A stretch of 64,000 nt of DNA from Photobacterium kishitanii (GCF_003026355.1 NZ_PYON01000008.1:1-64000), one strand, 5' to 3'; positions 1 to 8,259 are shown, counted from the stretch's first letter. The notes: generated by a model from the sequence alone, not told the origin. Translations and numbers: made by a program.

Positions 1-281
1 CTTTAAACTTAACTCAAAAAGATATGGCTTTATTGTTAGGTGTTTCAAGAAATACATATATAAAAATTGAAAGTGGGATTGTTATTCCAAAAGTTGATTT
101 ATTATTGAAAATATCAAAATTGACTAATAAGAAAATTGCTTATTTTTATAATAATGAATATAGGAATAATGAAAAGATTTTAACATTATTAGATTCCTCT
201 AAAGGAAATAAAAAGCGGATAATGATTTTATGTGAGATTTTATTACAAGTTGAAGTCGCTTTAAATAAAGAACATAAATAA
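1..281 (+). CDS. XRE-family HTH regulator, 5'-truncated by window edge
   Basis: The reading frame is open from base 3, so the gene begins left of the window. The visible part is the recognition half of a Cro/C1-type helix-turn-helix (LTQKDMALLLGVSRNTYIKI) followed by a short helical tail of about 45 residues. An internal ATG at 24 lies inside the HTH and cannot be the true start. The next gene is a clear paralog, with the same SR-x-TYI-x-IE-x-G core and the same length of tail. Role as a DNA-binding regulator of the adjacent c-di-GMP genes is inferred from position only. Base composition is far more AT-rich than the housekeeping genes to the right. Confidence 0.8.
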   Translation, partial: LNLTQKDMALLLGVSRNTYIKIESGIVIPKVDLLLKISKLTNKKIAYFYNNEYRNNEKILTLLDSSKGNKKRIMILCEILLQVEVALNKEHK

Positions 282-297
282 CTTAAATATCATCTTT

Positions 298-723
298 GTG
301 AACGCTTATAATATGTTGATGCTTCATAATGACAGATATGACTTAAGGTTTTTATGTATTAATTATCTAACTAATCCTATTGATTATAAAAATATAAATC
401 ACATGAATAACATTTCTTTTGATAAGAAAATAAAGGGATCTCGAATAATCTCAAATATCAGCCAAAAAAAAATGGCTGAGAAGTTAGGGATATCAAGACA
501 AACATATATAGATATTGAAAATGGTGTAAGAATACCAAAAGCAGATACTATTTATAAAATATCAGTTATTACAAATCAGAGTATAAATTATTTTTTTTAT
601 GACAATACTGAAATAGGTGATATTGATCAGATATCTATATTGTTAGAACAATTACCAGAAAGTAAAAAAAAGTGGTTTTTCGCGGTTTTAAAAAAAATCA
701 TTGAATGTGAAGATTTATTATAA
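298..723 (+). CDS. XRE-family HTH regulator, second tandem copy
   Basis: This is a Cro/C1-type HTH protein: QKKMAEKLGISRQTYIDIENG is the recognition region, followed by a tail resembling that of the preceding gene (SxxTNxxIxYFF pattern). The longest frame begins at a GTG at 298, giving 141 residues. No ribosome site is obvious there, and an ATG at 403 would give a 107-residue protein that starts at the usual distance from the HTH; the start is therefore uncertain. The stop codon overlaps the start of the EAL gene by one base (TAATG), so the two are probably translationally coupled. The regulated target is unknown; autoregulation of this locus is plausible. Confidence 0.78.
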   Translation: MNAYNMLMLHNDRYDLRFLCINYLTNPIDYKNINHMNNISFDKKIKGSRIISNISQKKMAEKLGISRQTYIDIENGVRIPKADTIYKISVITNQSINYFFYDNTEIGDIDQISILLEQLPESKKKWFFAVLKKIIECEDLL

Positions 724-1463
724 TGAAGTTTGATTTAAATAAAATGAAAATAATTTCATTAGCAATAAAATCTAAAGAAATAAAACCATATTTACAGCCC
801 ATAGTTGATTTTAATAATAGAATTAAAGGATTTGAAGCATTATCGAGGTGGGTAAAGAATGAACATGAAGTTCTATTGCCTTATGCATTTATTGAAGATA
901 TAAAAGCTGATCATCAATTATTAGATGAGTGGACGATTAGTATAATTGAACAGTTAATTTGTTTTTTAATACCAAGAAAAATAAAATTAATTGATCTCCA
1001 TTTGAATATATACAGTTCAACATTAAATACAACAGTTATAGAACATATAATTTGTTTAAATAAATATGTGAATGTAGTCATTGAAATTATAGAAGATGAT
1101 ATTATTTATAATGAAGATGAATTTATACGTAATTTAGATATATTATCTAAGTATGGCGTTAAATTGGCCATTGATGACTTTGGGTGTGGTTTTAATAATG
1201 AGTCGAGGTTATATAAATATAAATTCGATTTTATAAAGATAGATAGGTCATTAACATCATTGATAGATGTCGATATAGAAAAATATAAGTTAATAAAAAG
1301 AATCAAAAAGTTATCAGATGAAATGGGTACAACGATTATTGCTGAAGGTGTTGAAACTATAGAGCAGGCAAAATTATTGAAAGGTTTAGATATAAATAGA
1401 TACCAAGGTTTTTTATATTATAAAGCATTACCTTTAGAGATAATAACTGAATTACAGTGGTAA
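723..1463 (+). CDS. EAL-domain c-di-GMP phosphodiesterase
   Basis: This 246-residue protein is essentially a stand-alone EAL domain, which hydrolyses cyclic di-GMP to pGpG. The expected metal and catalytic residues are visible: E38 in EALSRW, N95, E121, D151-D152 in IDDFGCGF, K172 in IKIDR, E208 in AEGVET and Q228 in YQGF. The usual DDFGTG is DDFGCG here. All key positions are kept, so it is predicted active. It has no signal peptide or membrane segment, so it is cytosolic. It overlaps the upstream XRE gene by one base and lies 22 bases before a membrane diguanylate cyclase, forming a make-and-break c-di-GMP pair. Confidence 0.9.
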   Translation: MKFDLNKMKIISLAIKSKEIKPYLQPIVDFNNRIKGFEALSRWVKNEHEVLLPYAFIEDIKADHQLLDEWTISIIEQLICFLIPRKIKLIDLHLNIYSSTLNTTVIEHIICLNKYVNVVIEIIEDDIIYNEDEFIRNLDILSKYGVKLAIDDFGCGFNNESRLYKYKFDFIKIDRSLTSLIDVDIEKYKLIKRIKKLSDEMGTTIIAEGVETIEQAKLLKGLDINRYQGFLYYKALPLEIITELQW

Positions 1464-1485
1464 GGTTAAGTCATGGATTTGAAAT

Positions 1486-2244
1486 ATGATTAAAAATTTG
1501 ATTTTTTTATATTTGATATCATTTTTAATTACTAGTAGTTTTTTGACTATAAAAATAGAAAAGTTAAAAAATGAAATAGAGCAATCTTTTAGATATTTGA
1601 GTGATAGTATTTATAGATATCAAATTAATACTATCAACTCTAAAGTTATTTATGGAACAAAAGAGATTGAAAACATTTTGTACTTAACAAAAGTTAAAAA
1701 TGACGAAACAGTAAAAGATATCTCAGAAAATTTTTCTAATTTTATATTAGATAGTCGTAGGAATGAGATTGTTAGTGGTAATATATGGACTGTAGCAAAT
1801 ATTTATCCTAAATATATGTTCGTTGAACCATATAGAAAAGCATATGAAAGAATACACGAACATACAGATACAGACAATGAGAGAAGTTACTTTGATTATT
1901 TAGTTGGATTAGAAAATATAGAAGTCAATTTAGAAAAATCCAATTTATCTATATATGAAACAATGAAAGTTTATGGACCATATACTGAGAGTGATACTAA
2001 TGAGGAATTAATTACAATATATTATCCTTTGTATGTTAATAGGAAAATACAATCAATATTATTATTGGATATAAAATATGGTTTTTTTGATGAATTTATA
2101 ATTAATTTTAATAAAAGAAATTTTTCGGTAATAAAAAAAGAAGATGATATTAATATTAGTCAGATGATTTTTGATATTATAGCAAAGAATAATTATAATG
2201 ATAAAATTCATATACCTGTTGAGATTGAAAAAAGTATTTTTTAG
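1486..2244 (+). pseudogene. Membrane diguanylate cyclase, N-terminal sensor fragment (frameshifted)
   Basis: The 252-residue frame starts with a hydrophobic segment (about residues 4-21), followed by an extracytoplasmic-looking region of about 220 residues with no recognised motif, probably a Cache/PAS-like sensor. It stops abruptly at 2242. The adjacent frame is open from 2229 and encodes a strongly hydrophobic segment and then the GGDEF domain at 2289-2783. Adding one base in the A6 run (2228-2233) or T6 run (2237-2242) joins the two into one protein of about 430 residues with TM-sensor-TM-GGDEF order. I therefore treat this as the front half of one gene, broken by mutation or by a base-call error. 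Confidence 0.7.
2228..2242 (+). other. Frameshift site: A6 and T6 runs inside a diguanylate cyclase gene
   Basis: Six A at 2228-2233 and six T at 2237-2242 lie exactly where the sensor frame ends and the GGDEF frame becomes open. One extra A or one extra T would give a continuous reading frame through a second membrane helix. A -1 ribosomal slip on the AAA or TTT codon is also possible, but the ideal tandem slippery heptamer is not in the right frame. Confidence 0.7.
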
Positions 2245-2288
2245 TATATAGCATTTTTGTATTTCTATTTTTTTGTGGATGGTATTAT

Positions 2289-2783
2289 TTGATTACTTTT
2301 TTATTCAAGTTTGTAACTGAGAGTAAAAAAGATAAATTAACTGGATTATATAGAAAAGATTATCTTAATGAGAAAAATTTAATCAATTGTATTATTGTTA
2401 TTGATATAGATTTTTTTAAAAAAGTTAATGATACTTATGGCCATCAGGTCGGTGATTTAGTCATCGCTGAAGTTTCCAATCGAATTAGAAATACGATTAG
2501 AAAAACTGATGTGGGGGTTCGGTGGGGAGGCGAAGAGTTTGTTATATTACTTGATGGTGTAATTAATATTTCTGATTTAAATGTCAAACTAGAAAAACTA
2601 CTAAAAATAATCAGTGATAAAAAAATAGAAGACATAAATGTAACAATTTCTATTGGCGCCTTTTTATCATCGAATAGTATTATGCTATCTGAAGCATTTA
2701 AATACGCGGATGACGCTCTTTATCAATCAAAAATGGCAGGAAGAAATAAATATACTATTTTTACTGATGAAAAATTAAAGTAG
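2289..2783 (+). pseudogene. GGDEF diguanylate cyclase domain, C-terminal fragment (frameshifted)
   Basis: This 164-residue frame is a complete GGDEF domain: the KDKLTGLYRK entry motif, the IDIDFFKKVND metal site, RWGGEEF at about residues 78-84 and the closing DDALYQSKMAGRNKY motif. An inhibitory I-site, RKTD (residues 71-74), lies five residues before GGEEF, as expected for product feedback inhibition. The only start in this frame is a TTG at 2289 with no clear ribosome site. The same frame is open back to 2229 and encodes a membrane helix, so it is better read as the back half of the gene beginning at 1486. Confidence 0.8.
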
Positions 2784-2902
2784 AAAAAGCCTTAAAATTT
2801 TATTTTCATTTATAATATAGCCATTGTAGAGATTATATATTAGTGATTACCTAGCAGTATTAACATTGTTGATGAGGTAGGGTGCAGCAATTGCTACGCC
2901 CT

Positions 2903-2938
2903 AAAAAAGACTGGCATTAGAAGTGCCAGTCTTTTTTT
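2903..2938. terminator. Bidirectional rho-independent terminator
   Basis: A GC-containing stem (AAGACTGGCA paired with TGCCAGTCTT, loop TTAGAAG) is flanked by A-rich and T-rich runs. It lies between the plus-strand GGDEF fragment and the minus-strand pseudouridine synthase and can end transcription from both sides. Confidence 0.9.
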
Positions 2939-2961
2939 ACATGCAACCTTATTACACATAT

Positions 2962-4677
2962 TTAAAAGTCGGCATCGACTTCAAAGATCATTGGCTCGCC
3001 AGTCACAGGGTGTGCAAGGCCAAGATATTGTGCGTGTAGATGTAAGCGCTCGGCTTTTTGACCGTATAAGTCATCCCCGACAATTGGCATGTTCATGCCG
3101 TTGTGATGAGCTGAGTGGATGCGTAGTTGGTGAGTACGGCCTGTTTTAGGGTAATAATAGACTTTGGTTTTACTGTCTTTGCGCTCGATAACTTGCCATT
3201 TTGTTTGTGCTGGTTTGCCGTGTTCATAGCATACTAACTGGCGGGGACGATCATCTAGATCAACTCGCATTGGTAAGTTAATTTCACCGTGATCGTGTTC
3301 AGCAATGCCATCTAATAGCGCCACATAACGTTTTTCTGCAGTACGGTTAATAAATTGTTTTTGCAGAGCTTTATGCGCATCTTTAGTTAATGCTATCACT
3401 ATTAGCCCTGAAGTTGACATATCTAAACGATGTACAATCAGTGGGCTATCACTATCTGGGAACATCGCTTGCATACGGCTATAGACAGAGTCAGTGATCA
3501 CTTTACCTGGAACAGAAAGGAATTCTGCGGGTTTATTGATAACCACCATTGCTTCGTCTTGATAAACAATCTCAAGTTCTTTGCCTTCGGCGGGGTTTTG
3601 TAATAACGGGTTAGCATCAATTTCAATACCAGTAAGCATATGCTGTAAAATTGGCTCACATTTGTTTTTACACGCTTCATAAAAATATTTGTGCTTACGA
3701 ATTTGTGCAGCAGGAGATGCTCCCCACCAAAATTTTGCCATCGCTAATGGTTTGAAATCTTGTTTAAAGGCATGCTGCAATAGTTTAACTGTGGCGCATT
3801 CGCCTGCCTCTTGTGGCGGTGTTATATCCCCAAATAAGGTATTTAAATCTTTTGCTTCACCATACTGATTTAAAAATTGATATTGTGCGTAACGGTGCTG
3901 CTGTAATAATGTCGTTAAGGTGTCGTACTCTGATTTTAGTAAGGCTAGTTGTTCTTTATCTGCTTGTAACTTATCGCTAATCTCTGCAAGTGTTTGAGTC
4001 CACTGTTGACGAATAGTTTTCTGCTGGTGCTTATCAAACGCACTTTCACGGGCTAAACGATGGAATTCTTGCGTCATAAATTCGCTATCGTTACTTTGTT
4101 CGGCTGCTGTCCGCTGTAATTTACGTTGTTTGCGTTGCTCTATCATCTGTAAACGAAATGACTCAGAGGTTAACTCTGCTTGAGTTTGGGCTGTCTGATA
4201 CTGCTGTTGCAACTGAATGTAGCTTGGTTTGGATTTAATCGCCGTAATCTTAGCGGTAATATTATCTATGATAATTTGTTGAGTGCTGATAGCTGGATTA
4301 ATGTTGAGAGCATCAACCACAGGCGGAACAAAATGTGGTAGATGTGTTTGGCCAGCAATTTTTCCAGAAAATGCAGATAAATAACCGATATCACCTTGCG
4401 GGTTTTGAACTAATAAAACGCCAAACATATGGCCAATAGCATCATCATTATTTAACCCAAAGTTATGCTGCCATTGATCTTGAGTTTCGATATGTTGTTG
4501 TAATTCTTGAGCTGCTAATACACATAATGGATGTGGTGTGTAGCAAAAAGGAAAAGTAAAGCGCTCAGGCAGTGATAGCGTATCAATAGCAGTGATGAAG
4601 TGGGTAAAGGTGTTGTCAGATGCGTGCATGATGTTATCTATTACGAATAGGGGCGGCGATTCTAGCATTTCTAACAC
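2962..4677 (-). CDS. RluA-family RNA pseudouridine synthase with long N-terminal extension
   Basis: The C-terminal 220 residues form an RluA-type pseudouridine synthase, which isomerises uridine in rRNA or tRNA. The catalytic aspartate lies in HRLDMSTSGL, and the downstream TGRTHQLRIH motif is present. In front of it is an unusual extension of about 340 residues, including a Gln-rich, probably coiled-coil stretch (about 150-270), so the protein is more than twice the length of E. coli RluA. Similar long versions occur in vibrios as I recall. The longest frame starts with GTG at 4677; an ATG at 4668 is an equally good start. The RNA target cannot be read from sequence. Confidence 0.85.
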   Translation of the reverse strand: MLEMLESPPLFVIDNIMHASDNTFTHFITAIDTLSLPERFTFPFCYTPHPLCVLAAQELQQHIETQDQWQHNFGLNNDDAIGHMFGVLLVQNPQGDIGYLSAFSGKIAGQTHLPHFVPPVVDALNINPAISTQQIIIDNITAKITAIKSKPSYIQLQQQYQTAQTQAELTSESFRLQMIEQRKQRKLQRTAAEQSNDSEFMTQEFHRLARESAFDKHQQKTIRQQWTQTLAEISDKLQADKEQLALLKSEYDTLTTLLQQHRYAQYQFLNQYGEAKDLNTLFGDITPPQEAGECATVKLLQHAFKQDFKPLAMAKFWWGASPAAQIRKHKYFYEACKNKCEPILQHMLTGIEIDANPLLQNPAEGKELEIVYQDEAMVVINKPAEFLSVPGKVITDSVYSRMQAMFPDSDSPLIVHRLDMSTSGLIVIALTKDAHKALQKQFINRTAEKRYVALLDGIAEHDHGEINLPMRVDLDDRPRQLVCYEHGKPAQTKWQVIERKDSKTKVYYYPKTGRTHQLRIHSAHHNGMNMPIVGDDLYGQKAERLHLHAQYLGLAHPVTGEPMIFEVDADF

Positions 4678-4902
4678 TTAAATTCGAGTTAACTAATAGG
4701 TAACGGTTTTGCTTAATACTGGTTGTTTAAGATTAAATATTTCATAGATGTATATAAAATATTTCTAATTGACATCTATTTAACCTAATTATAATGAGTG
4801 TCAAATTTTGAGTATTAATATTACTTTTTTATAATAGAGACATTTTAATTTTTTAGGATTATAGTTTGTTCAAGATATTTAAGATAATTACCGAGGTGTA
4901 TC

Positions 4903-5184
4903 ATGAGCTTAAAAATCAAATGTGAACATATGGAATTAACCGATTCAATTAAAGTATTGGTTGCCGATTATATTGAAAAATTGATGGTTATTGATCCAGA
5001 GTTTAAGCATGTTCATGTGGGTATTTTTAAAGAAGATACAGGTTATGCTGTTGATTTAAAAATGGATACAGAAGAATTCAATAAATTAAGTGCTAAAGCT
5101 CATAATGTTAATCTTGATGAGTGTATTAAAGAAGCATTTTTTCATTTTGAAAAAGTAATTGAAAAGAAAGTGGCACATCAATAA
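4903..5184 (+). CDS. Small HPF/RaiA-like ribosome-associated protein
   Basis: This 93-residue protein has the length and alternating strand-helix pattern of short ribosome hibernation factors (S30Ae family): an opening strand (LKIKCEHMELTDSIK), a helix, two hydrophobic strands and a closing helix with a basic tail. It is divergent from HPF and RaiA proper, so it may be a third paralog with a modified role. A clear GAGGTG ribosome site precedes ATG 4903. It is a single-gene unit ended by the terminator at 5212. Confidence 0.55.
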   Translation: MSLKIKCEHMELTDSIKVLVADYIEKLMVIDPEFKHVHVGIFKEDTGYAVDLKMDTEEFNKLSAKAHNVNLDECIKEAFFHFEKVIEKKVAHQ

Positions 5185-5211
5185 TAAGTTACAGTTTATT
5201 ATTGTGATTAG

Positions 5212-5236
5212 AAGGCTCTTATTAGAGCCTTTTTTA
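5212..5236 (+). terminator. Rho-independent terminator after HPF-like gene
   Basis: Stem AAGGCTCT/AGAGCCTT with a four-base loop, followed by six T. Confidence 0.85.
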
Positions 5237-5284
5237 TTATCTGCTATTTATAATAATAAAATTATTTTTTTAATAAGTAATAAA

Positions 5285-5317
5285 TAAGGGCTGAGTAATG
5301 TTATTTACTCAGCCCTA
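5285..5317 (-). terminator. Terminator of the cyo-sco1 operon
   Basis: A perfect 12-bp stem (AGGGCTGAGTAA with its complement, 5287-5298 and 5305-5316) lies just downstream of the last minus-strand gene. On the minus strand it is followed by a T-rich stretch. Confidence 0.7.
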
Positions 5318-5328
5318 ATATAATAATA

Positions 5329-5829
5329 TTAATTACTGATCACTTGTCGAGTGGTGACTAAGCAAATATTGGGTAGCTGATCAGTCAAAAAAGCTTGTTT
5401 ACCTTTAATGCGTTTACTATTAAGTACATAAGTCCTTTCATTCAGCTTACCTTGAAAATCCCATTTACTGAATGCTTCATGACGAGCATCAGAACACGAT
5501 GTTTGTAACACATAACTTTCGGTGACTGAAGTATTACAGCGGCCCGCAGTGTTTTTTACGCCGTGAAAGCTAACATGGCTATCACGATCTCGATAACTGG
5601 TTACTGCAAGTGCGTTGAAGAGGTGAATATTGTCTGCTTTATCGTTGTAAGACAATATACGGTGTGGGTTGGTTTTCAATGTCACGTCAGCAAGTTGTAT
5701 TAATTCGCTAGAACAAGGGATGGTTTGACTCTTTAGTATACTGTCCATTGATGTTTTTGCCGTTGCTTGTGCAATATACATACTTGGTAATAGACAGACT
5801 CCAATAATAAAAAGCGATGCACCTTTCAT
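5329..5829 (-). CDS. Unknown secreted protein at the end of the cyo cluster
   Basis: I do not recognise this 166-residue protein. It opens with a signal peptide (about residues 1-24, ending ATAK), and the mature part contains four cysteines (in IPCSSE, GRCNTS, TSCSDA and NICLV) that could form two disulfides in the periplasm. It lies 13 bases downstream of the PCuAC gene, on the same strand and before the shared terminator, so it is probably co-transcribed with the oxidase and its copper chaperones. A link to copper handling or oxidase maturation is inference from position only. Confidence 0.7.
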   Translation of the reverse strand: MKGASLFIIGVCLLPSMYIAQATAKTSMDSILKSQTIPCSSELIQLADVTLKTNPHRILSYNDKADNIHLFNALAVTSYRDRDSHVSFHGVKNTAGRCNTSVTESYVLQTSCSDARHEAFSKWDFQGKLNERTYVLNSKRIKGKQAFLTDQLPNICLVTTRQVISN

Positions 5830-5842
5830 CTCTGATCTCCGA

Positions 5843-6346
5843 TTAATACTTTTTCAATGGCATAACTAACAACTGAACATCAAACTGTTCACCATTAGCT
5901 TGTTGCATGCGTACTGTAATCACTTGATCGGCTTTAAGAGCATTTTTAACACCCATAAACATTAGGTGATAACCATTGCTCGCAAGCGTAACACTGTCTT
6001 TTGCTGGAATTTCAAGTGCATCTACTTTACGCATTGCCATTTGACTATCACGCATAAACATACGATGAAATTCGGTATGCTTAGCGATAGTCGTGGCCGC
6101 GCCGGTGAGGGTGATCGCTTTATCGCTATTATTGATGATTTTCATATAGCCAGAACTGACTTTTGCGCCAGGAATAGTGGCTTTCGCAGTGGCATTCTCA
6201 ATGGTTAATGCAGCGTTTATCTGCTGAATATTAGTATAATCGTGTTGGGTTGATGACTGATGGTCAGCATGAGCTATTTCAGTGGCAAAAACCGCCGATG
6301 GAAAACAGCTAAGTAATAATGCTAAGTACAAAGAACTTTTTTTCAT
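5843..6346 (-). CDS. PCuAC periplasmic copper chaperone
   Basis: This protein binds Cu(I) in the periplasm and hands it to oxidase subunits or Sco proteins. After a signal peptide (cleavage near residue 22, VFA) it carries the exact family ligand spacing: H94, M105, H127 and M129, which is the H-x10-M-x21-H-x-M pattern of PCu(A)C proteins. A His-rich stretch after the signal peptide (HADHQSSTQHD) may add metal binding. It follows the Sco1 gene by 11 bases within the cyo operon. Length (167 residues) is normal for the family. Confidence 0.9.
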   Translation of the reverse strand: MKKSSLYLALLLSCFPSAVFATEIAHADHQSSTQHDYTNIQQINAALTIENATAKATIPGAKVSSGYMKIINNSDKAITLTGAATTIAKHTEFHRMFMRDSQMAMRKVDALEIPAKDSVTLASNGYHLMFMGVKNALKADQVITVRMQQANGEQFDVQLLVMPLKKY

Positions 6347-6357
6347 TGTTATATCTC

Positions 6358-6978
6358 CTATTGTTTAGCAATGGTTTTGGCGTAAACACGTTCAATACCA
6401 GCCGCAAGCTCAATCGGGGTGGTGTTATGGCTCATCGCACCGACTAATGTGCCTGTTTCATCAATAATGTAGAACCGCGAAGAGTGATCAACGGTGTAGC
6501 TTAATTCCGATGATTCCATGTCGACAATGTCAAAATAGACCCCATATTGTTTGGTTAATGCATCAATTTGTTGTTCTGTACCGGTAACGCCGACAACGTG
6601 ATCGTCAAAATATTTAGCAAACTGATTTAAAGACACTAAATCATCACGCTCAGGATCGACACTAATGAATAATCCTCGTACATGGTTATAGGTTTGTGGC
6701 GATAAGCGTGATAAAGCCGCTGATAGAACCCCCATTGAAGAAGGGCACACTTCAGCGCAGTTTAGAAAGCCAAAATAAAGTACAACGATATTGCCTTTAT
6801 ATTGATCAAGGCTGACAGTGCCATTTAAGCTATTAAGTTCAAAAGGACCACCAAGATCTTTAAGTGGCTTAACATTTTCACCAACAGGGGTGGTGGTGTT
6901 ATAGACATAACATCCCATCAATGTTGCAAGAAAGAGTGCTCCGACAAGAAGCACTATTTTGGTTGGGTTTTTGGTCAT
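6358..6978 (-). CDS. Sco1/SenC-family copper metallochaperone
   Basis: This is a membrane-anchored thioredoxin-fold protein for copper insertion into haem-copper oxidases. Residues 7-25 form the membrane anchor. The copper ligands are visible as C74-x3-C78 in NCAEVCP and H165 in TVDHSSRFY. Its start overlaps the cyoE stop by four bases (ATGA), which suggests translational coupling. Sco proteins classically load the CuA site of cytochrome c oxidases, but the CyoA here has no CuA ligands, so this Sco probably serves CuB or a redox role. Confidence 0.92.
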   Translation of the reverse strand: MTKNPTKIVLLVGALFLATLMGCYVYNTTTPVGENVKPLKDLGGPFELNSLNGTVSLDQYKGNIVVLYFGFLNCAEVCPSSMGVLSAALSRLSPQTYNHVRGLFISVDPERDDLVSLNQFAKYFDDHVVGVTGTEQQIDALTKQYGVYFDIVDMESSELSYTVDHSSRFYIIDETGTLVGAMSHNTTPIELAAGIERVYAKTIAKQ

Positions 6979-7892
6979 GAATGCGGCTCCATTATTATCG
7001 TTGGAAGCGCATTAACTTGATAATTTTCACTGAGACTTTCAGATGAAAAATCCAATGAAATCAGGGTGCAAAATACCATAATGTTAAAAATAGAGCTTAA
7101 CAGCATTTTCTTACCCCATTGCGCATCAGGCACTTTTTGATAGCCTACTTTGGCAATATATAGCCAATGTAAACTCACTAACCCCATGCCTAATGCATAC
7201 CAACTACCAGCGTAACCAAGGTAAGTGAGAGTCAGTGCCGCCATAGCAAAAGCAATGATATAACCAATGATATGGTGACGCGCACGCGCAATACCGACTT
7301 CAACAGGTAATACTGGGATCGAAGCGGATTTATAATCTTCGAAACGATAAATCGCAATGGCATATGAGTGAGGAATTTGCCATAAACAAAAAGTAATAAA
7401 GAGTACTGCAGCACCGGTATCAAATTGGCCAGTAACAGCGCAATAGCCAATAACGGGCGGACATGCACCAGATAAGCCACCAATTAATGTGCCGTGTACT
7501 GATTTCCGTTTGAAGTACAAACTGTATAAGCCAACGTAAACCACGAATCCAAGCACACCAAATTGAAATGCCACTAAAGAAGTGTATTGATAAAGGGTAA
7601 AAAAGCCGGCAACACATAATGCTGTCGCCCAAACTAAAGCATGAGATACAGGAACAACTTTTTTGACCAATTCACGCTCACAGGTGCGTTTCATTAACTT
7701 GTCGATATCAATATCGATGACATTATTGAATACACACCCTGAAGCAACAATTAAGGTTGTACCCACACATACCGCGAGTAGTAGTAACCAATTAATATTG
7801 CCTTGAGAAGCAAGTAGGACGCCACCCACGGCGGCAACTAAGTTGCCACCGATGATGCCCGGTTTAGTAAGTTTTAGATAAGGTTTAATCAT
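6975..7892 (-). CDS. cyoE: Protoheme IX farnesyltransferase (haem O synthase)
   Basis: CyoE adds a farnesyl group to haem B to make haem O for the bo3 oxidase. It is a UbiA-fold inner-membrane enzyme of 305 residues with about nine membrane segments. The first Asp-rich site is NNVIDIDIDKLMKRT and the second motif is YRFEDYKSASIPVLPVEVG. It is the fifth gene of cyoABCDE, 13 bases after cyoD, and overlaps the Sco1 start. Order and length match the E. coli operon. Confidence 0.95.
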   Translation of the reverse strand: MIKPYLKLTKPGIIGGNLVAAVGGVLLASQGNINWLLLLAVCVGTTLIVASGCVFNNVIDIDIDKLMKRTCERELVKKVVPVSHALVWATALCVAGFFTLYQYTSLVAFQFGVLGFVVYVGLYSLYFKRKSVHGTLIGGLSGACPPVIGYCAVTGQFDTGAAVLFITFCLWQIPHSYAIAIYRFEDYKSASIPVLPVEVGIARARHHIIGYIIAFAMAALTLTYLGYAGSWYALGMGLVSLHWLYIAKVGYQKVPDAQWGKKMLLSSIFNIMVFCTLISLDFSSESLSENYQVNALPTIIMEPHS

Positions 7893-7905
7893 AGAACATC
7901 CCTGA

Positions 7906-8259
7906 TCAATGACCCATTAGCATATTGTGGTTTAAGTGATCCATGATCCACAAAGAGCCAATAAGAATAATAGAAACAATGACGACCACGAATACGGCAG
8001 ATGACGTATTCCACATTTGTTCTGAAGAGGTGTTCATATGAAGGAAGAACACCAGCTGTACCAGGATCTGTGCCACGGCGAACACCATGATCACACCAAT
8101 AATGAATTGGGTAGAGCCAACTCCTGCCATTACCATAGCGAAAGGAACAATCGTCAAAATAATGGAGAACACTAGCCCTCGAACATATTCTTTTACACTG
8201 CCGTGTGCTTGGCCACCTTGACCATGTTCAGTTGAGTGTTGGTTAGTTGAATTGTCCAT
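7906..8259 (-). CDS. cyoD: Cytochrome bo3 quinol oxidase subunit IV
   Basis: This 117-residue protein has three membrane segments and the subunit IV signature around LVQLVFFLHMN. It stabilises the CuB region of subunit I in the inner membrane. An N-terminal His-rich stretch precedes the first helix. The start overlaps the cyoC stop by one base (TAATG), so translation is likely coupled. Position in cyoABCDE confirms identity. Confidence 0.94.
   Translation of the reverse strand: MDNSTNQHSTEHGQGGQAHGSVKEYVRGLVFSIILTIVPFAMVMAGVGSTQFIIGVIMVFAVAQILVQLVFFLHMNTSSEQMWNTSSAVFVVVIVSIILIGSLWIMDHLNHNMLMGH

Noticed and set aside
2228-2246. Programmed -1 ribosomal frameshifting in the GGDEF gene
   Set aside because: The A and T runs are slippery, but the tandem heptamer is not in the correct frame and no downstream stem or pseudoknot was evident, so mutation or base-call error is preferred.
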